From: Candidatus Dormiibacterota bacterium
GTDB lineage: Bacteria; Chloroflexota; Dormibacteria; UBA8260
Direction of reading: 5' to 3'
Length of the DNA stretch: 14,654 nucleotides
NCBI GenBank assembly: GCA_955652455.1
Contig: CATPBU010000205.1
Location: 1 to 14,654 of the forward strand
The notes below the pieces were generated by a model. The model saw only the letters and a program-made list of their open reading frames with translations, was not told the DNA's origin and ran no database searches. The position numbers were made by a program, and so were the translations under genes. This document shows, in pieces, positions 6,028-13,416 of the stretch (position 1 is its first letter; each line of letters starts with the position of its first letter).

Positions 6028-6953
6028 GGGCGCTGGTCACCGGCGGTGCCGGGTTCATCGGCTCGACGCTGGTCGACGCACTGCTTGGCGAGGGCGCTGA
6101 GGTGAGCGTGGTCGACGACCTGTCGCGCGGACGGCGTGAGCAGGTTGCAGCCGCGGCTCGCTTTTACGGTCTGGATGTGGTGGATGCCGAGTTGGGGACG
6201 GTGATCGCGGCAGTGGCGCCTGACATCGTCTTCCACCTTGCCGCGCAGATCGATGTGCGTCGCTCGGTCAGCGACCCGGTGCTCGATACTCGCGTCAACG
6301 TGCTCGGCACCGTCAATGTGCTCGACGCCTGCGTGCGGGCCGGGGTGCGCAGGGTGGTGTTCGCGTCCAGCGGGGGCGCGCTGTACGGTGATACCGAGGT
6401 GCTGCCGACGCCGGAGACTCACGCGTGCGCGCCGGCTTCGGCATACGGAGCCGCCAAGCTCGCCGGTGAGAGCTATGGCAACGTCTTCGCGCAGGTGCAC
6501 GGCCTCGAGTTCGTTGCGCTCCGGTATGCCAACGTGTACGGGCCGCGGCAGGACCCGCACGGCGAGGCCGGGGTGGTGGCGATCTTCGCCGAGCGCCTCC
6601 TCGACGGTCGCGAAGCAGTCATCAATGGTGATGGCGGGCAGACCCGTGACTACGTGCATGTCGATGACGTGGTCGCCGCCAACCTCCGCGCCACGCACAC
6701 CGCGCACCTCGGCGCGTACAACATCGGCACGGGCGTCGAGTGCGATGTCAATTCGCTGTACGAGCACCTCGCGCGCGCGGCCGGTGTGTCGCGTGAGGCG
6801 CAGCACGGGCCGGGCAAACCGGGCGAGCAGCGTCGTTCCGCGCTGGACATCGCGCGCGCCGCCGACGCGCTCGGCTGGCGTCCGCGCATCGCCCTCGCCG
6901 AGGGACTGTCACAGACGATCGCCTGGTTCGCCTCCCGCCGCGTGGCCAAGTAG
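6024..6953 (+). CDS. NAD-dependent sugar-nucleotide epimerase/dehydratase (extended SDR, UDP-glucose 4-epimerase-like)
   Basis: 309 aa with GTG start at 6024. The Rossmann motif TGGAGFIG (6-13) begins the protein. D31-D32 lie where NAD-binding SDRs carry their ribose-binding aspartate. HLAAQIDVRRSV (71-82) and ASSGGALYG (114-122) carry the active-site serine region. The catalytic pair is Y141 and K145 in SAYGAAK. RYANVYGPRQDP (167-178) and RDYVHVDD (208-215) are typical of GalE/RmlB-like extended SDRs. The likely substrate is a UDP- or TDP-sugar. 4-Epimerisation is favoured over 4,6-dehydration, because the dehydratase Asp-Glu pair next to the catalytic Ser is absent (SSGGALYG). The exact sugar cannot be told. 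The start overlaps the upstream membrane-protein stop by 4 bp (GTGA), indicating translational coupling. The 3' end overlaps the convergent gene at 6909 by 45 bp. Confidence 0.88.
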   Translation: MRALVTGGAGFIGSTLVDALLGEGAEVSVVDDLSRGRREQVAAAARFYGLDVVDAELGTVIAAVAPDIVFHLAAQIDVRRSVSDPVLDTRVNVLGTVNVLDACVRAGVRRVVFASSGGALYGDTEVLPTPETHACAPASAYGAAKLAGESYGNVFAQVHGLEFVALRYANVYGPRQDPHGEAGVVAIFAERLLDGREAVINGDGGQTRDYVHVDDVVAANLRATHTAHLGAYNIGTGVECDVNSLYEHLARAAGVSREAQHGPGKPGEQRRSALDIARAADALGWRPRIALAEGLSQTIAWFASRRVAK

Positions 6954-7385
6954 GCCCTCTGCTGCGGCGCAGCACTCGGCGGCGTGGTTGCGAAGCGCGA
7001 TCACCGCGGCACTGAGCCCGGGGCTGGCGCCGTCGGCCTGCACGATGCGCCATGCCCACGCGGCGTCCTCGGCAGCCGCCACCAGCAGGGCTCGGGCAGC
7101 GGCATCGTCCTCGCCAAGGGCGGTCGTCGGCGGGAGGCTGTCGAGCGTCTGCTGAACACCGGCGGTGCGCCTTCGGCCGGCGCGCGCTGCCTCCTCGTCG
7201 GCGGCGTGAGGCGCGGGTGCGTCGACCCACGACGACAGTCCGTCGAGAGAGCTGCGCAGCTGTGCGTGCAACATCGCCAGCAGCGCCGGCGTGTCGACTG
7301 GCCGTGGCGCGGAGCCTCCGAGCGAGCGGTAGGCGGCGATCAGCAGCAGCACCACGGCCACCAGGACGATGACGTAGACCGCCAT
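6909..7385 (-). CDS. Single-pass membrane protein of unknown function, downstream of infA
   Basis: 158 aa from ATG 7385. Residues 3-19 form one N-terminal membrane helix (VYVIVLVAVVLLLIAAY). After it comes an Ala-rich, mostly helical domain with no recognised motif. It contains an acidic/Arg segment (63-74), two tryptophans in AAWAWRIV (108-115), and a Cys pair in NHAAECCAAAEG (133-144). The topology suggests a short extracytoplasmic or signal-anchored N-terminus with a soluble C-terminal helical bundle. I recognise no family. It starts 7 bp after the infA stop and lacks its own clear ribosome-binding site, so it is probably translated by coupling to infA. Its last 45 bp overlap the convergent epimerase gene. 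Codon pattern and the placement next to infA favour a real gene, but the evidence is positional. Confidence 0.62.
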   Translation of the reverse strand: MAVYVIVLVAVVLLLIAAYRSLGGSAPRPVDTPALLAMLHAQLRSSLDGLSSWVDAPAPHAADEEAARAGRRRTAGVQQTLDSLPPTTALGEDDAAARALLVAAAEDAAWAWRIVQADGASPGLSAAVIALRNHAAECCAAAEGLLGHAAGGEPGDRL

Positions 7386-7392
7386 CCGCGTG

Positions 7393-7698
7393 CTACTTGT
7401 AGCGGAAGGTGATCCGCCCGCGGGTGAGGTCGTACGGGCTGAGCTCGACGCGCACTTTGTCGCCGATGAGGATTCTTATGTAAAATTTTCTCATCTTCCC
7501 GGCGGTGTAGGCGAGCACCTCCTGGCCGGTGAGCAGCTTGACCTTGAACATGGCGTTGGGGAGCGGCTCGCCGCCGGTCGCATCCATCTCGATCGTCTCC
7601 TCCTTGACCTCAGCCGCCTCTGCAGCAGCCGCTGGATCGCGGCGGCGTGCGGGGCCGCGGCGGCGGGCGCCGCCGGGACGAGGTGGACGTCGTGCCAA
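7393..7698 (-). CDS. infA: Translation initiation factor IF-1 with a basic N-terminal extension, TTG start
   Basis: 101 aa. Residues 32-101 are a complete IF-1 S1/OB fold with family signatures [34 protein letters not shown] and [10 protein letters not shown]; it binds the 30S A-site during initiation. Usual IF-1 is about 72 aa. Here about 30 extra residues precede the fold: an Arg/Pro-rich stretch, [20 protein letters not shown], then a short Ala/Glu linker. The start is inferred from TTG at 7698-7696 with GGGAG 6-10 nt upstream. The frame stays open further upstream to 7878, but that part has no ribosome-binding site, would overlap the metH start, and looks non-coding. Standard IF-1 reads LAHISGKMR; this one reads LAYTAGKMR. 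Codons for R70-R75 are AGA AAA TTT TAC ATA AGA, strikingly AT-rich against the neighbours. The gene is divergent from metH and precedes the membrane protein at 7385. Confidence 0.92.
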   Translation of the reverse strand: MARRPPRPGGARRRGPARRRDPAAAAEAAEVKEETIEMDATGGEPLPNAMFKVKLLTGQEVLAYTAGKMRKFYIRILIGDKVRVELSPYDLTRGRITFRYK

Positions 7699-7782
7699 CA
7701 GGATCTCCCGGAATGCTGTGCGGTGGAGCCCGCAACGCGGGCGAGGGTAACACGGCCACCGCCACGGTTGCGGCCGCGAGAA

Positions 7783-7805
7783 TTCGATTCGCCAGTAGAA
7801 TCGAA
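7783..7805. promoter_or_regulatory. Perfect inverted repeat (operator candidate) overlapping the metH -10 element
   Basis: TTCGATTC (7783-7790) and GAATCGAA (7798-7805) are perfect 8-bp inverted arms separated by 7 bp. The right arm overlaps TAGAAT (7796-7801), the best -10 hexamer for metH. A 23-bp dyad sitting on a -10 box is the usual geometry of a repressor site. In RNA it would be a hairpin only if transcription started upstream. The consensus does not match a regulator I can name. It also lies 85 bp upstream of infA on the other strand, so it could serve both genes. Confidence 0.55.
7796..7801 (+). promoter_or_regulatory. Candidate -10 element for metH
   Basis: TAGAAT matches TATAAT at five of six positions and lies 24 nt upstream of the metH ATG. 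No good -35 box sits at 16-19 bp; TTGCGG at 7768 is 22 bp away, too far. The predicted leader is under 20 nt and leaves no room for a cobalamin or SAM riboswitch. The AGGAG ribosome-binding site is at 7816-7820. Confidence 0.4.
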
Positions 7806-7825
7806 CGAACTGCACAGGAGAGGGA

Positions 7826-10800
7826 ATGTCCCAATTGCCGGCGACACCTCGCCAATCGTTCCTCGAAGCGCTCAGCAAGCGTGTCCTCGTCTATGACGGC
7901 GGCATGGGCACCGGCCTCCAGGCGCTCGATCCGACCGCGGCCGACTTTGGCGGAGCGCAGCTCGAGGGCTGGATGGACGGTCTTGTTCTGCACGCGCCGC
8001 ACCTCGTCGAGAAGGTCCATCGCTCGTTCCTCGAAGTCGGCTGCGACGTCGTGGAGACGGCCACCTTCCAGGCGACACGCCTGCGGCTGGGCGAATGGGG
8101 ACAGGCCGAACACACCCTGGAGCTGAACCGGCAGGCAGCCGCCCTGGCACGACGCCTCTGCGATGTGTACAGCACCGCTGACCAGCCACGCTTCGTAGCC
8201 GGAAGCATGGGGCCGACAGGATTTCTGCCCTCATCGAGTGATCCCACGCTGTCCAATATCGGCTTCGCCCAGTTGGTGGAGGCGTTCGCCGAGCAGGCTC
8301 AGGGCCTGATCGAGGGCGGCAGCGACCTGCTCATCATCGAGACCGCGCAGGACATCCTCGAGGTGCGAGCAGCGATCCTCGGCTGCCGCGAAGCGTTCGC
8401 GCGCACCGGCGTGACCATCCCGCTTCAGGCCTCGGTCAGCCTTCTTGACACCAGCGGAACGATGCTGCTGGGAACCCAGCCGGGAGCGGTTGTCACCATC
8501 CTCGACTCGCTCGGCGTCGATCTCATCGGACTCAACTGCTCGACAGGCCCTGAGTTGATGCGCGACGGGATCCGCATGCTCACGGAACGCAGCTCTGTCC
8601 CGGTGACATGCATCCCCAACGCCGGCATTCCCACCAACGTCGCGGGGCGGGCCCACTTCCCGCTGGGCGCGGTCGATATGGGAGTGCAGCTCGAGGACTT
8701 CGTCCGCCGTCTTGGTGTGGCGGCGGTCGGAGGCTGTTGCGGAACCACCCGCGAGCACATCGCGGAGCTGGTCCGGCGGGTCGGATCGCTGCGAGCTCCG
8801 CAGCGCCGCGGCGACGGCGTCCCGCGCCTGGCCAGCGCCATGAGTGACCTGGAGCTCAGGCAGCAACCCGCGCCTCTGCTCATCGGCGAACGCGTCAACG
8901 CGCAGGGATCACGTGCAGTGAAGCGGCTGCTCCTCGCTGACGACTACGAAGGCATCGTCGCCATCGGCCGGGGACAGTCAGAGGGCGGCGCGCACGCGCT
9001 CGACGTATGCGTTGCCGTCACCGAGCGCAACGACGAGGCGGAGCAGATGCGCGAGGTGGTCCGTGGCCTCGAGATGTCCGTCGACGCGCCACTGATCATC
9101 GACAGCACCGACGCGGCGGTGATTCGCGCTGCGCTCGAGGCGTGTCCCGGACGCGCTGTGGTGAACAGCGTCAATCTCGAGAACGGCCGCACCCGGTGTG
9201 ACAACGTGCTACCGCTGGTGCACGACCACGGGGCGTGTGTGATCGCGCTGACCATCGACGAGGCGGGGATGGCCAACACAGCCGAGCGCAAGGTGGCCGT
9301 GGCGACGCGGATCCGCGACCTTGCCTGCGAGGAGTTCGGTCTACGACCCGAGCAGCTCCTCTTCGACGCACTGACCTTCACGCTGGCGACGGGGGAGGCG
9401 GAATACATCGACTCGGCGCACCAGACCATCGAGGGGATCAGGCGCATCAAGGATTCGCTCCCGGGAGTCCTGACGGTGCTGGGGGTCTCCAACGTCTCCT
9501 TCGGCCTGTCGGTGGCGAGCCGGCCATGCCTCAACAGCGTCTTCCTGTACCACTGCGTGCAGGCGGGTCTCGATGCCGCCATCGTCAACCCCGCCCACAT
9601 CACCCCGTATGCGGAGATCGGAGCCACCGAACGTGAGCTCGCCGAGGACCTCATCTTCAACCGACGCGAGGACTCGCTGACGCGCTTCATCGCGCACTTC
9701 GACGGCGTCGGCGACAGCGCCGCCGTCGAGAGCAGCGCAGATCCCTACGCGGGCATGGACCCCGCCGCCCGCATCCATGCGCAGATCCTGCAGCGCCGGC
9801 GCGACGGCATCGAGGAGCAGATCGACCTCGCTGTCGCCGATCGCGACCCCGTGCTTGTCCTCAACGAAGTGCTGCTTCCAGCGATGAAGGAGGTCGGCGA
9901 CCGTTTCGGCGCAGGCGAGCTGATCCTCCCCTTCGTCCTGCAGAGCGCCGAGGTGATGAAGCGCGCTGTCGGTCAGCTCGAGAAGTACCTCGATCGCGTC
10001 GAGGGCACGTCCAAGGGCACCGTGGTTCTCGCCACCGTGTACGGCGACGTGCACGACATCGGCAAGAACCTGGTCAACACCATCCTCAGCAACAACGGGT
10101 ACACCGTGCACGACCTCGGCAAGCAGGTGCCGATGACGACGATCATCGACCGCGCGGTTGAGGTCGACGCGGACGTGATCGGCCTGAGCGCGCTGCTGGT
10201 GAGCACGAGCAAGCAGATGCCGCTCTGCCTGCACGAGCTCTCCGCGCGCGGCCTGGAATTCCCAGTGATCATCGGTGGCGCCGCCATCAACCGCGGCTTC
10301 GGCAGACGCATCCTCACCCTCGACGACGGCCGCATCTACGACCCGGGCGTCTTCTACTGCAAGGACGCCTTCGAGGGTCTCGACACCGTGGAGCAGCTGC
10401 GCGACGAGCCGCGCCGGCTCGCGCTGGTCGACCGCATCCGCGATGAAGCCGTCCACCAGGCTGAGCGGGATGGTGAGCGCGACGCGCGGCGACACGCGGC
10501 GGCGGCACAGTCCGGCGGCGCCCCGCTGGCGCTGCGCAGCGACACCCGAACCGATGTGGCTTTGCCTGTGCCACCGTTTTGGGGTCCACGCCGCCTCGAC
10601 AACATCGACCTCGACGCCGTCATTCCCTGTATCGACCGCAACTCGCTGTTCAAGATGAGCTGGCAGTTCAAGGGCGTGCACGACCCCGTGAAGTGGGCGA
10701 CCCTGCTCGAGGAGGAGCTCGAACCGCGGCTGGCGCGCTCGATCGACGAGGCCCGGCGGGGCGATTGGCTGCGCCTGCAGGCCGTGTACGGGTACTGGCC

Positions 10801-11401
10801 TGCGCTCGCCGACGGCGATTCGGTGGTCATCTACGACCCGGAACGCCACGATGTCGAGCTGGCGCGTTTCGCCTTCCCGCGACAGCGCGCCCAGAACCGG
10901 CTCTGCCTCGCGGACTACGTGCGACCCGTCGAGCAGGCGCGCGAGGGCCAACGCGACGTGGTCGCGCTCCAGCTGGTGACCACGGGCCCGGGCGCGTCAG
11001 AGTTGAGTGCTCAGCTGCAGCGCGATGGGGAGTACGACGACATGCTCCGCGTGCATGGATTCGCCACCCAGATGGCAGAGGCGACGGCCGAATGGCTGCA
11101 TCAGCGAATCCGCGATGAGCTCGGACTCGACGCTGACCAGGGTCGTCGTTACTCATGGGGTTACCCATCGTGTCCGGACCTCGAGGACCATGAGACCTTC
11201 TTTCGGATCGTGCCCGGTGAGCTCATCGGCGTCGAGCTCACCGAGGGTTACCAACTGGTGCCCGAACAATCAACCGCTGCGATCGTGCTTCACCACCCGC
11301 AGTCGCGGTACTTCGCCGTCTACGGCGGCGGCGACGTGGATGAGCCGGGCGCGCCGGAGATGGAGTCGCGGCTGGCTGCAGCGGCGGCTCAGTCGCGGTA
11401 G
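7826..11401 (+). CDS. metH: Cobalamin-dependent methionine synthase (5-methyltetrahydrofolate-homocysteine methyltransferase)
   Basis: 1191 aa, full length and close to the E. coli enzyme. It transfers a methyl group from methyltetrahydrofolate through cobalamin to homocysteine in the cytoplasm. The homocysteine domain (about 12-318) has zinc ligands C238 (GLNCSTGPE) and C304/C305 ([10 protein letters not shown]). The pterin-binding domain (about 350-610) includes [14 protein letters not shown] and [10 protein letters not shown]. The helical cobalamin cap spans about 648-730. The cobalamin domain (about 730-860) carries the lower-ligand histidine H743 in [10 protein letters not shown], with later GLSALLVST and IIGGAA motifs. 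An Ala/Arg-rich linker (about 870-912) leads to the reactivation domain (about 915-1165), with [13 protein letters not shown] (1108-1120) and [14 protein letters not shown] for AdoMet binding. AGGAG precedes ATG 7826 by 5 nt. The last 13 bp overlap the convergent Cys4 gene. No metF or riboswitch is adjacent. Confidence 0.98.
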   Translation: MSQLPATPRQSFLEALSKRVLVYDGGMGTGLQALDPTAADFGGAQLEGWMDGLVLHAPHLVEKVHRSFLEVGCDVVETATFQATRLRLGEWGQAEHTLELNRQAAALARRLCDVYSTADQPRFVAGSMGPTGFLPSSSDPTLSNIGFAQLVEAFAEQAQGLIEGGSDLLIIETAQDILEVRAAILGCREAFARTGVTIPLQASVSLLDTSGTMLLGTQPGAVVTILDSLGVDLIGLNCSTGPELMRDGIRMLTERSSVPVTCIPNAGIPTNVAGRAHFPLGAVDMGVQLEDFVRRLGVAAVGGCCGTTREHIAELVRRVGSLRAPQRRGDGVPRLASAMSDLELRQQPAPLLIGERVNAQGSRAVKRLLLADDYEGIVAIGRGQSEGGAHALDVCVAVTERNDEAEQMREVVRGLEMSVDAPLIIDSTDAAVIRAALEACPGRAVVNSVNLENGRTRCDNVLPLVHDHGACVIALTIDEAGMANTAERKVAVATRIRDLACEEFGLRPEQLLFDALTFTLATGEAEYIDSAHQTIEGIRRIKDSLPGVLTVLGVSNVSFGLSVASRPCLNSVFLYHCVQAGLDAAIVNPAHITPYAEIGATERELAEDLIFNRREDSLTRFIAHFDGVGDSAAVESSADPYAGMDPAARIHAQILQRRRDGIEEQIDLAVADRDPVLVLNEVLLPAMKEVGDRFGAGELILPFVLQSAEVMKRAVGQLEKYLDRVEGTSKGTVVLATVYGDVHDIGKNLVNTILSNNGYTVHDLGKQVPMTTIIDRAVEVDADVIGLSALLVSTSKQMPLCLHELSARGLEFPVIIGGAAINRGFGRRILTLDDGRIYDPGVFYCKDAFEGLDTVEQLRDEPRRLALVDRIRDEAVHQAERDGERDARRHAAAAQSGGAPLALRSDTRTDVALPVPPFWGPRRLDNIDLDAVIPCIDRNSLFKMSWQFKGVHDPVKWATLLEEELEPRLARSIDEARRGDWLRLQAVYGYWPALADGDSVVIYDPERHDVELARFAFPRQRAQNRLCLADYVRPVEQAREGQRDVVALQLVTTGPGASELSAQLQRDGEYDDMLRVHGFATQMAEATAEWLHQRIRDELGLDADQGRRYSWGYPSCPDLEDHETFFRIVPGELIGVELTEGYQLVPEQSTAAIVLHHPQSRYFAVYGGGDVDEPGAPEMESRLAAAAAQSR

Positions 11402-11676
11402 CGATCGATGAGCTGGCTCTCCTCGGCCCACTTTTCGCGGTAGAGGTGGCAGGTCGCGGGTTCGCTGATGCACGGTGGAACCGGGTGGCGGCCGGTGAAG
11501 TTGTGGGTGCGGTGGTCGACGTGACAGTCCGCCTTGTAGCGCGTCAGCATGCCCAACACCGCAGGCCCACGCAGGATCTGCTCGAGATACGGACAGCGCT
11601 GCAGCGGAATCGTTCGGCGACCCGAGCGACGCGGGTGCGGGTCGTCGCGCCCGGATGGCGGCGGCTCGGCGCGCAT
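11389..11676 (-). CDS. Small four-cysteine protein of unknown function, downstream of a response regulator
   Basis: 95 aa from ATG 11676. The first 27 residues are Arg/Pro-rich and look disordered. The rest is compact, with four cysteines: C28 (RCPYLEQ), C51 (ADCHVDHRTHNF), C69 (PPCIS) and C76 (TCHLYREKW), spaced C-x22-C-x17-C-x6-C. Several histidines sit next to them (H52, H55, H58, H64, H77). This spacing and the His content suggest a metal or iron-sulfur centre, or a structural zinc site. No signal peptide or membrane segment is visible, so it is probably cytoplasmic. I recognise no family. It lies 16 bp downstream of the single-domain response regulator on the same strand, so co-transcription is likely. 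No strong ribosome-binding site is visible. Its 3' end overlaps the metH 3' end by 13 bp. The cysteine pattern and operon position support a real gene. Confidence 0.68.
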   Translation of the reverse strand: MRAEPPPSGRDDPHPRRSGRRTIPLQRCPYLEQILRGPAVLGMLTRYKADCHVDHRTHNFTGRHPVPPCISEPATCHLYREKWAEESQLIDRYRD

Positions 11677-11692
11677 GCGTGTCGGCTGCGGT

Positions 11693-12058
11693 TCAGGCCG
11701 CGAGCATCGACTGGATGCGCGAGGCGAGTTCCTTGATCTTGAAGGGCTTGGCCAGCGTCTGGACGTTGCCGTAGGCCTCGAGTTTGGGCGTGGTCGTCGC
11801 GTTGACGAGCGCGCTGACCACGAGGACCTTGGCGGCGTCGCCGTGCTCCGCGCGAATGCGCTCAAGCACCTGTGTGCCACTCAACTCACCGGGCAGCATG
11901 AGGTCGAGGAGGACCAGGTCGGGCCTGAACTCGGTGAACACGTTCAGCCCCTCGTCGCCACTCTTGGCAACCCGCACCTCATAGCCCTCCATGGTGCAGA
12001 GAAGCGACTCAATGTCGGCGAGGGCGTAGTAGTCCTCGATGATGAGAACCTTCTTCAT
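11693..12058 (-). CDS. Single-domain response regulator (CheY/Spo0F-type receiver)
   Basis: 121 aa, a stand-alone receiver domain with no output domain. The acidic pocket is E8-D9 in VLIIEDYYAL. The phosphoacceptor is D52 in LVLLDLMLPGELSG. The switch serine is S82 in VLVVSALV, and the conserved lysine is K104 in TLAKPFKIKEL. All phosphotransfer residues are present, so it should be phosphorylated by a histidine kinase, none of which is encoded in this window. Such orphan receivers act through protein contacts, for example with a motor, a phosphorelay partner or a diguanylate cyclase. I chose ATG 12058 because the receiver fold begins immediately there (MKKVLIIED); an in-frame start at 12115 would add 19 residues of no receiver character. 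The gene precedes the Cys4 protein by 16 bp, a possible partner. Confidence 0.92.
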   Translation of the reverse strand: MKKVLIIEDYYALADIESLLCTMEGYEVRVAKSGDEGLNVFTEFRPDLVLLDLMLPGELSGTQVLERIRAEHGDAAKVLVVSALVNATTTPKLEAYGNVQTLAKPFKIKELASRIQSMLAA

Positions 12059-12060
12059 CG

Positions 12061-12077
12061 CCAATGCAGGCCATTGG
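12061..12077. repeat. Inverted repeat CCAATG-N5-CATTGG directly before the response-regulator start
   Basis: The arms at 12061-12066 and 12072-12077 are perfect complements around a 5-nt loop. The repeat ends 2 nt before the start codon (12058), exactly where a ribosome-binding site would be expected, and none is visible. It could be a protein-binding site or an mRNA hairpin that limits translation. Confidence 0.4.
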
Positions 12078-12105
12078 TCATAGTGGTGAAGCGCAAAGCC
12101 GGCTG

Positions 12106-12114
12106 AGCATACCA
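12106..12114 (-). promoter_or_regulatory. Candidate extended -10 promoter for the response-regulator operon
   Basis: On the minus strand the sequence reads TGGTATGCT: a TATGCT -10 hexamer (complement of 12106-12111) preceded by the extended TGN element. It lies about 50 nt upstream of the response-regulator ATG. No good -35 box is visible at normal spacing, which extended -10 promoters can tolerate. Confidence 0.4.
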
Positions 12115-12171
12115 ATCACCCTCGCAGCTTCGGCCACTGTGCGACAAAAGCGTGACCCTGCATTAAACGCG

Positions 12172-13338
12172 TCAGGCGTCCCGATCGATGATGGTCGCAG
12201 TCCCCAAGCCGCCCCCGCAGCACATGGTCTCCAGGCCGAGGCGGACATCCCGGCGCTCGAGCTCGTGGAGGAGGGTGGTCATCAGCCGCGCGCCACTCGC
12301 CCCCAGCGGGTGGCCCAGCGCGATGGCGCCACCGTTGACGTTAACCCTCGCCATATCGGGGTGGTGCTCGTGCTGCCACGCCAGGACCACGGGGGCGAAT
12401 GCCTCATTGACCTCGAAGAGGTCGATGTCCTGAATTGCCAGGCCCGCGCGCTCCAGGACCTTCCGCGTGGCCGGGATCGGGCCGGTCAACATGGTGACCG
12501 GGTCGACGCCGACAACTGCCTGCGAGCGGATCATCGCGCGCGGCGATAGCCCGAGTTGATGCGCACGTTCGCGTGACATCAGCAGGATGGCGGCGGCGCC
12601 GTCAGTTATCTGCGACGAGTTGCCGGCGTGCAGGATGCCATCCGAGCGAAACGACGGTTGCAGCTGCGCCAGAGCCTCGACGGAGGTGGATGGCCGGATC
12701 CCTTGATCCTGCGACACCACCTGGCTCTCCCCGTTCTCGCCGACCACGACGGGCGCGATCTCCCTGTCGAAGTGGCCCGCAGCCTGGGCCACGGCCGCAC
12801 GGTGGTGCGACTCGGTGGCAAACGTATCGGCCTGCTCGCGGGTGATCCCCCATTGCTCGGCGATCATCTCTGCGGCAAGTCCCTGGTTGACGAGCTCGTA
12901 CTGCTCGAGCAACTCCGGCGGGTAGGGAGTGCCGGGGCCTTGGAGAACGGTGCTCCCCATGGGCACTCGGCTCATGCTCTCCACCCCGGCCGCGATGGTG
13001 ATGTCGCACACGCCAGATTGGATCAGATTGGCCGCAAAGTGCACCGCCTGCTGCGACGACCCGCACTGCCGATCGACGGTGGTGGCGGGAACCTCGATCG
13101 GGAAGCCGGCGAGGAGGACGGCCTGCCGAGCGATGTTGATCGATTGTTCGCCGGTCTGGCTGACGCAACCCATGACCACGTCTTCGACCAGCGCCGGGTC
13201 GAGACCGGCCCGCCCAACGACCTCGCGCAGAACATGCGCCGCGAGCCGCAGGGGGTGCACGTCGCGGAGGTCGCCGTTCTTGTGGTTGCCGCGGCCGAGA
13301 GGCGTGCGGACCGCCTCGATGATGACGACATCGTTCAT
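12172..13338 (-). CDS. Acetyl-CoA acetyltransferase / 3-ketoacyl-CoA thiolase
   Basis: 388 aa, typical for the thiolase family. The nucleophile is C92 in VDRQCGSSQQAVHF. The other catalytic residues are in FEVNEAFAPV (N311), ALGHPLGASGA (H343) and MCCGGGLG (C374). The enzyme either condenses two acetyl-CoA to acetoacetyl-CoA or cleaves 3-ketoacyl-CoA in fatty-acid or sterol side-chain oxidation. The active-site motifs do not decide between these, and the absence of neighbouring beta-oxidation genes leaves it open. ATG 13338 is chosen because MNDVVIIEAVRTPLGRG matches the usual thiolase N-terminus and AGGGAG lies about 9 nt upstream; the 23-residue upstream extension to 13407 looks non-coding. 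The upstream same-strand neighbour is a membrane glycosyltransferase with a 78-bp gap, so co-transcription is possible but not required. Confidence 0.93.
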   Translation of the reverse strand: MNDVVIIEAVRTPLGRGNHKNGDLRDVHPLRLAAHVLREVVGRAGLDPALVEDVVMGCVSQTGEQSINIARQAVLLAGFPIEVPATTVDRQCGSSQQAVHFAANLIQSGVCDITIAAGVESMSRVPMGSTVLQGPGTPYPPELLEQYELVNQGLAAEMIAEQWGITREQADTFATESHHRAAVAQAAGHFDREIAPVVVGENGESQVVSQDQGIRPSTSVEALAQLQPSFRSDGILHAGNSSQITDGAAAILLMSRERAHQLGLSPRAMIRSQAVVGVDPVTMLTGPIPATRKVLERAGLAIQDIDLFEVNEAFAPVVLAWQHEHHPDMARVNVNGGAIALGHPLGASGARLMTTLLHELERRDVRLGLETMCCGGGLGTATIIDRDA

Positions 13339-13416
13339 GAAACCACTCTCCCTGACCCCAGACGGTGAACCATACAGGGGAGGGGCGAATCCGCGTCCTC
13401 GGCGCACCGCAGCCGG

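Noticed and set aside
6960..6974. Hairpin TGCTGC-GGC-GCAGCA after the epimerase stop as a terminator
   Set aside because: The stem is only 6 bp, no T-run follows, and it lies inside the coding region of the convergent gene.
7699..7825. Cobalamin or SAM riboswitch upstream of metH
   Set aside because: The full gap to infA is only 127 bp, the likely -10 is 24 nt from the ATG, and no B12-box-like or SAM-type conserved core is visible.
7699..7878. Upstream extension of the infA frame to an ATG at 7878
   Set aside because: The added residues include many Trp, Cys and Phe unlike the rest. The extension crosses the metH start and promoter and has no ribosome-binding site, while TTG 7698 has a good one.
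9341..10951. Long minus-strand open frame (536 codons) inside metH
   Set aside because: It is antisense to the conserved pterin and cobalamin domains of metH. No domain is recognisable and the composition is typical of a shadow frame.
13339..13407. Longer thiolase start at 13407
   Set aside because: The extra 23 residues do not match thiolase N-termini, and ATG 13338 has a suitable ribosome-binding site and the canonical first residues.
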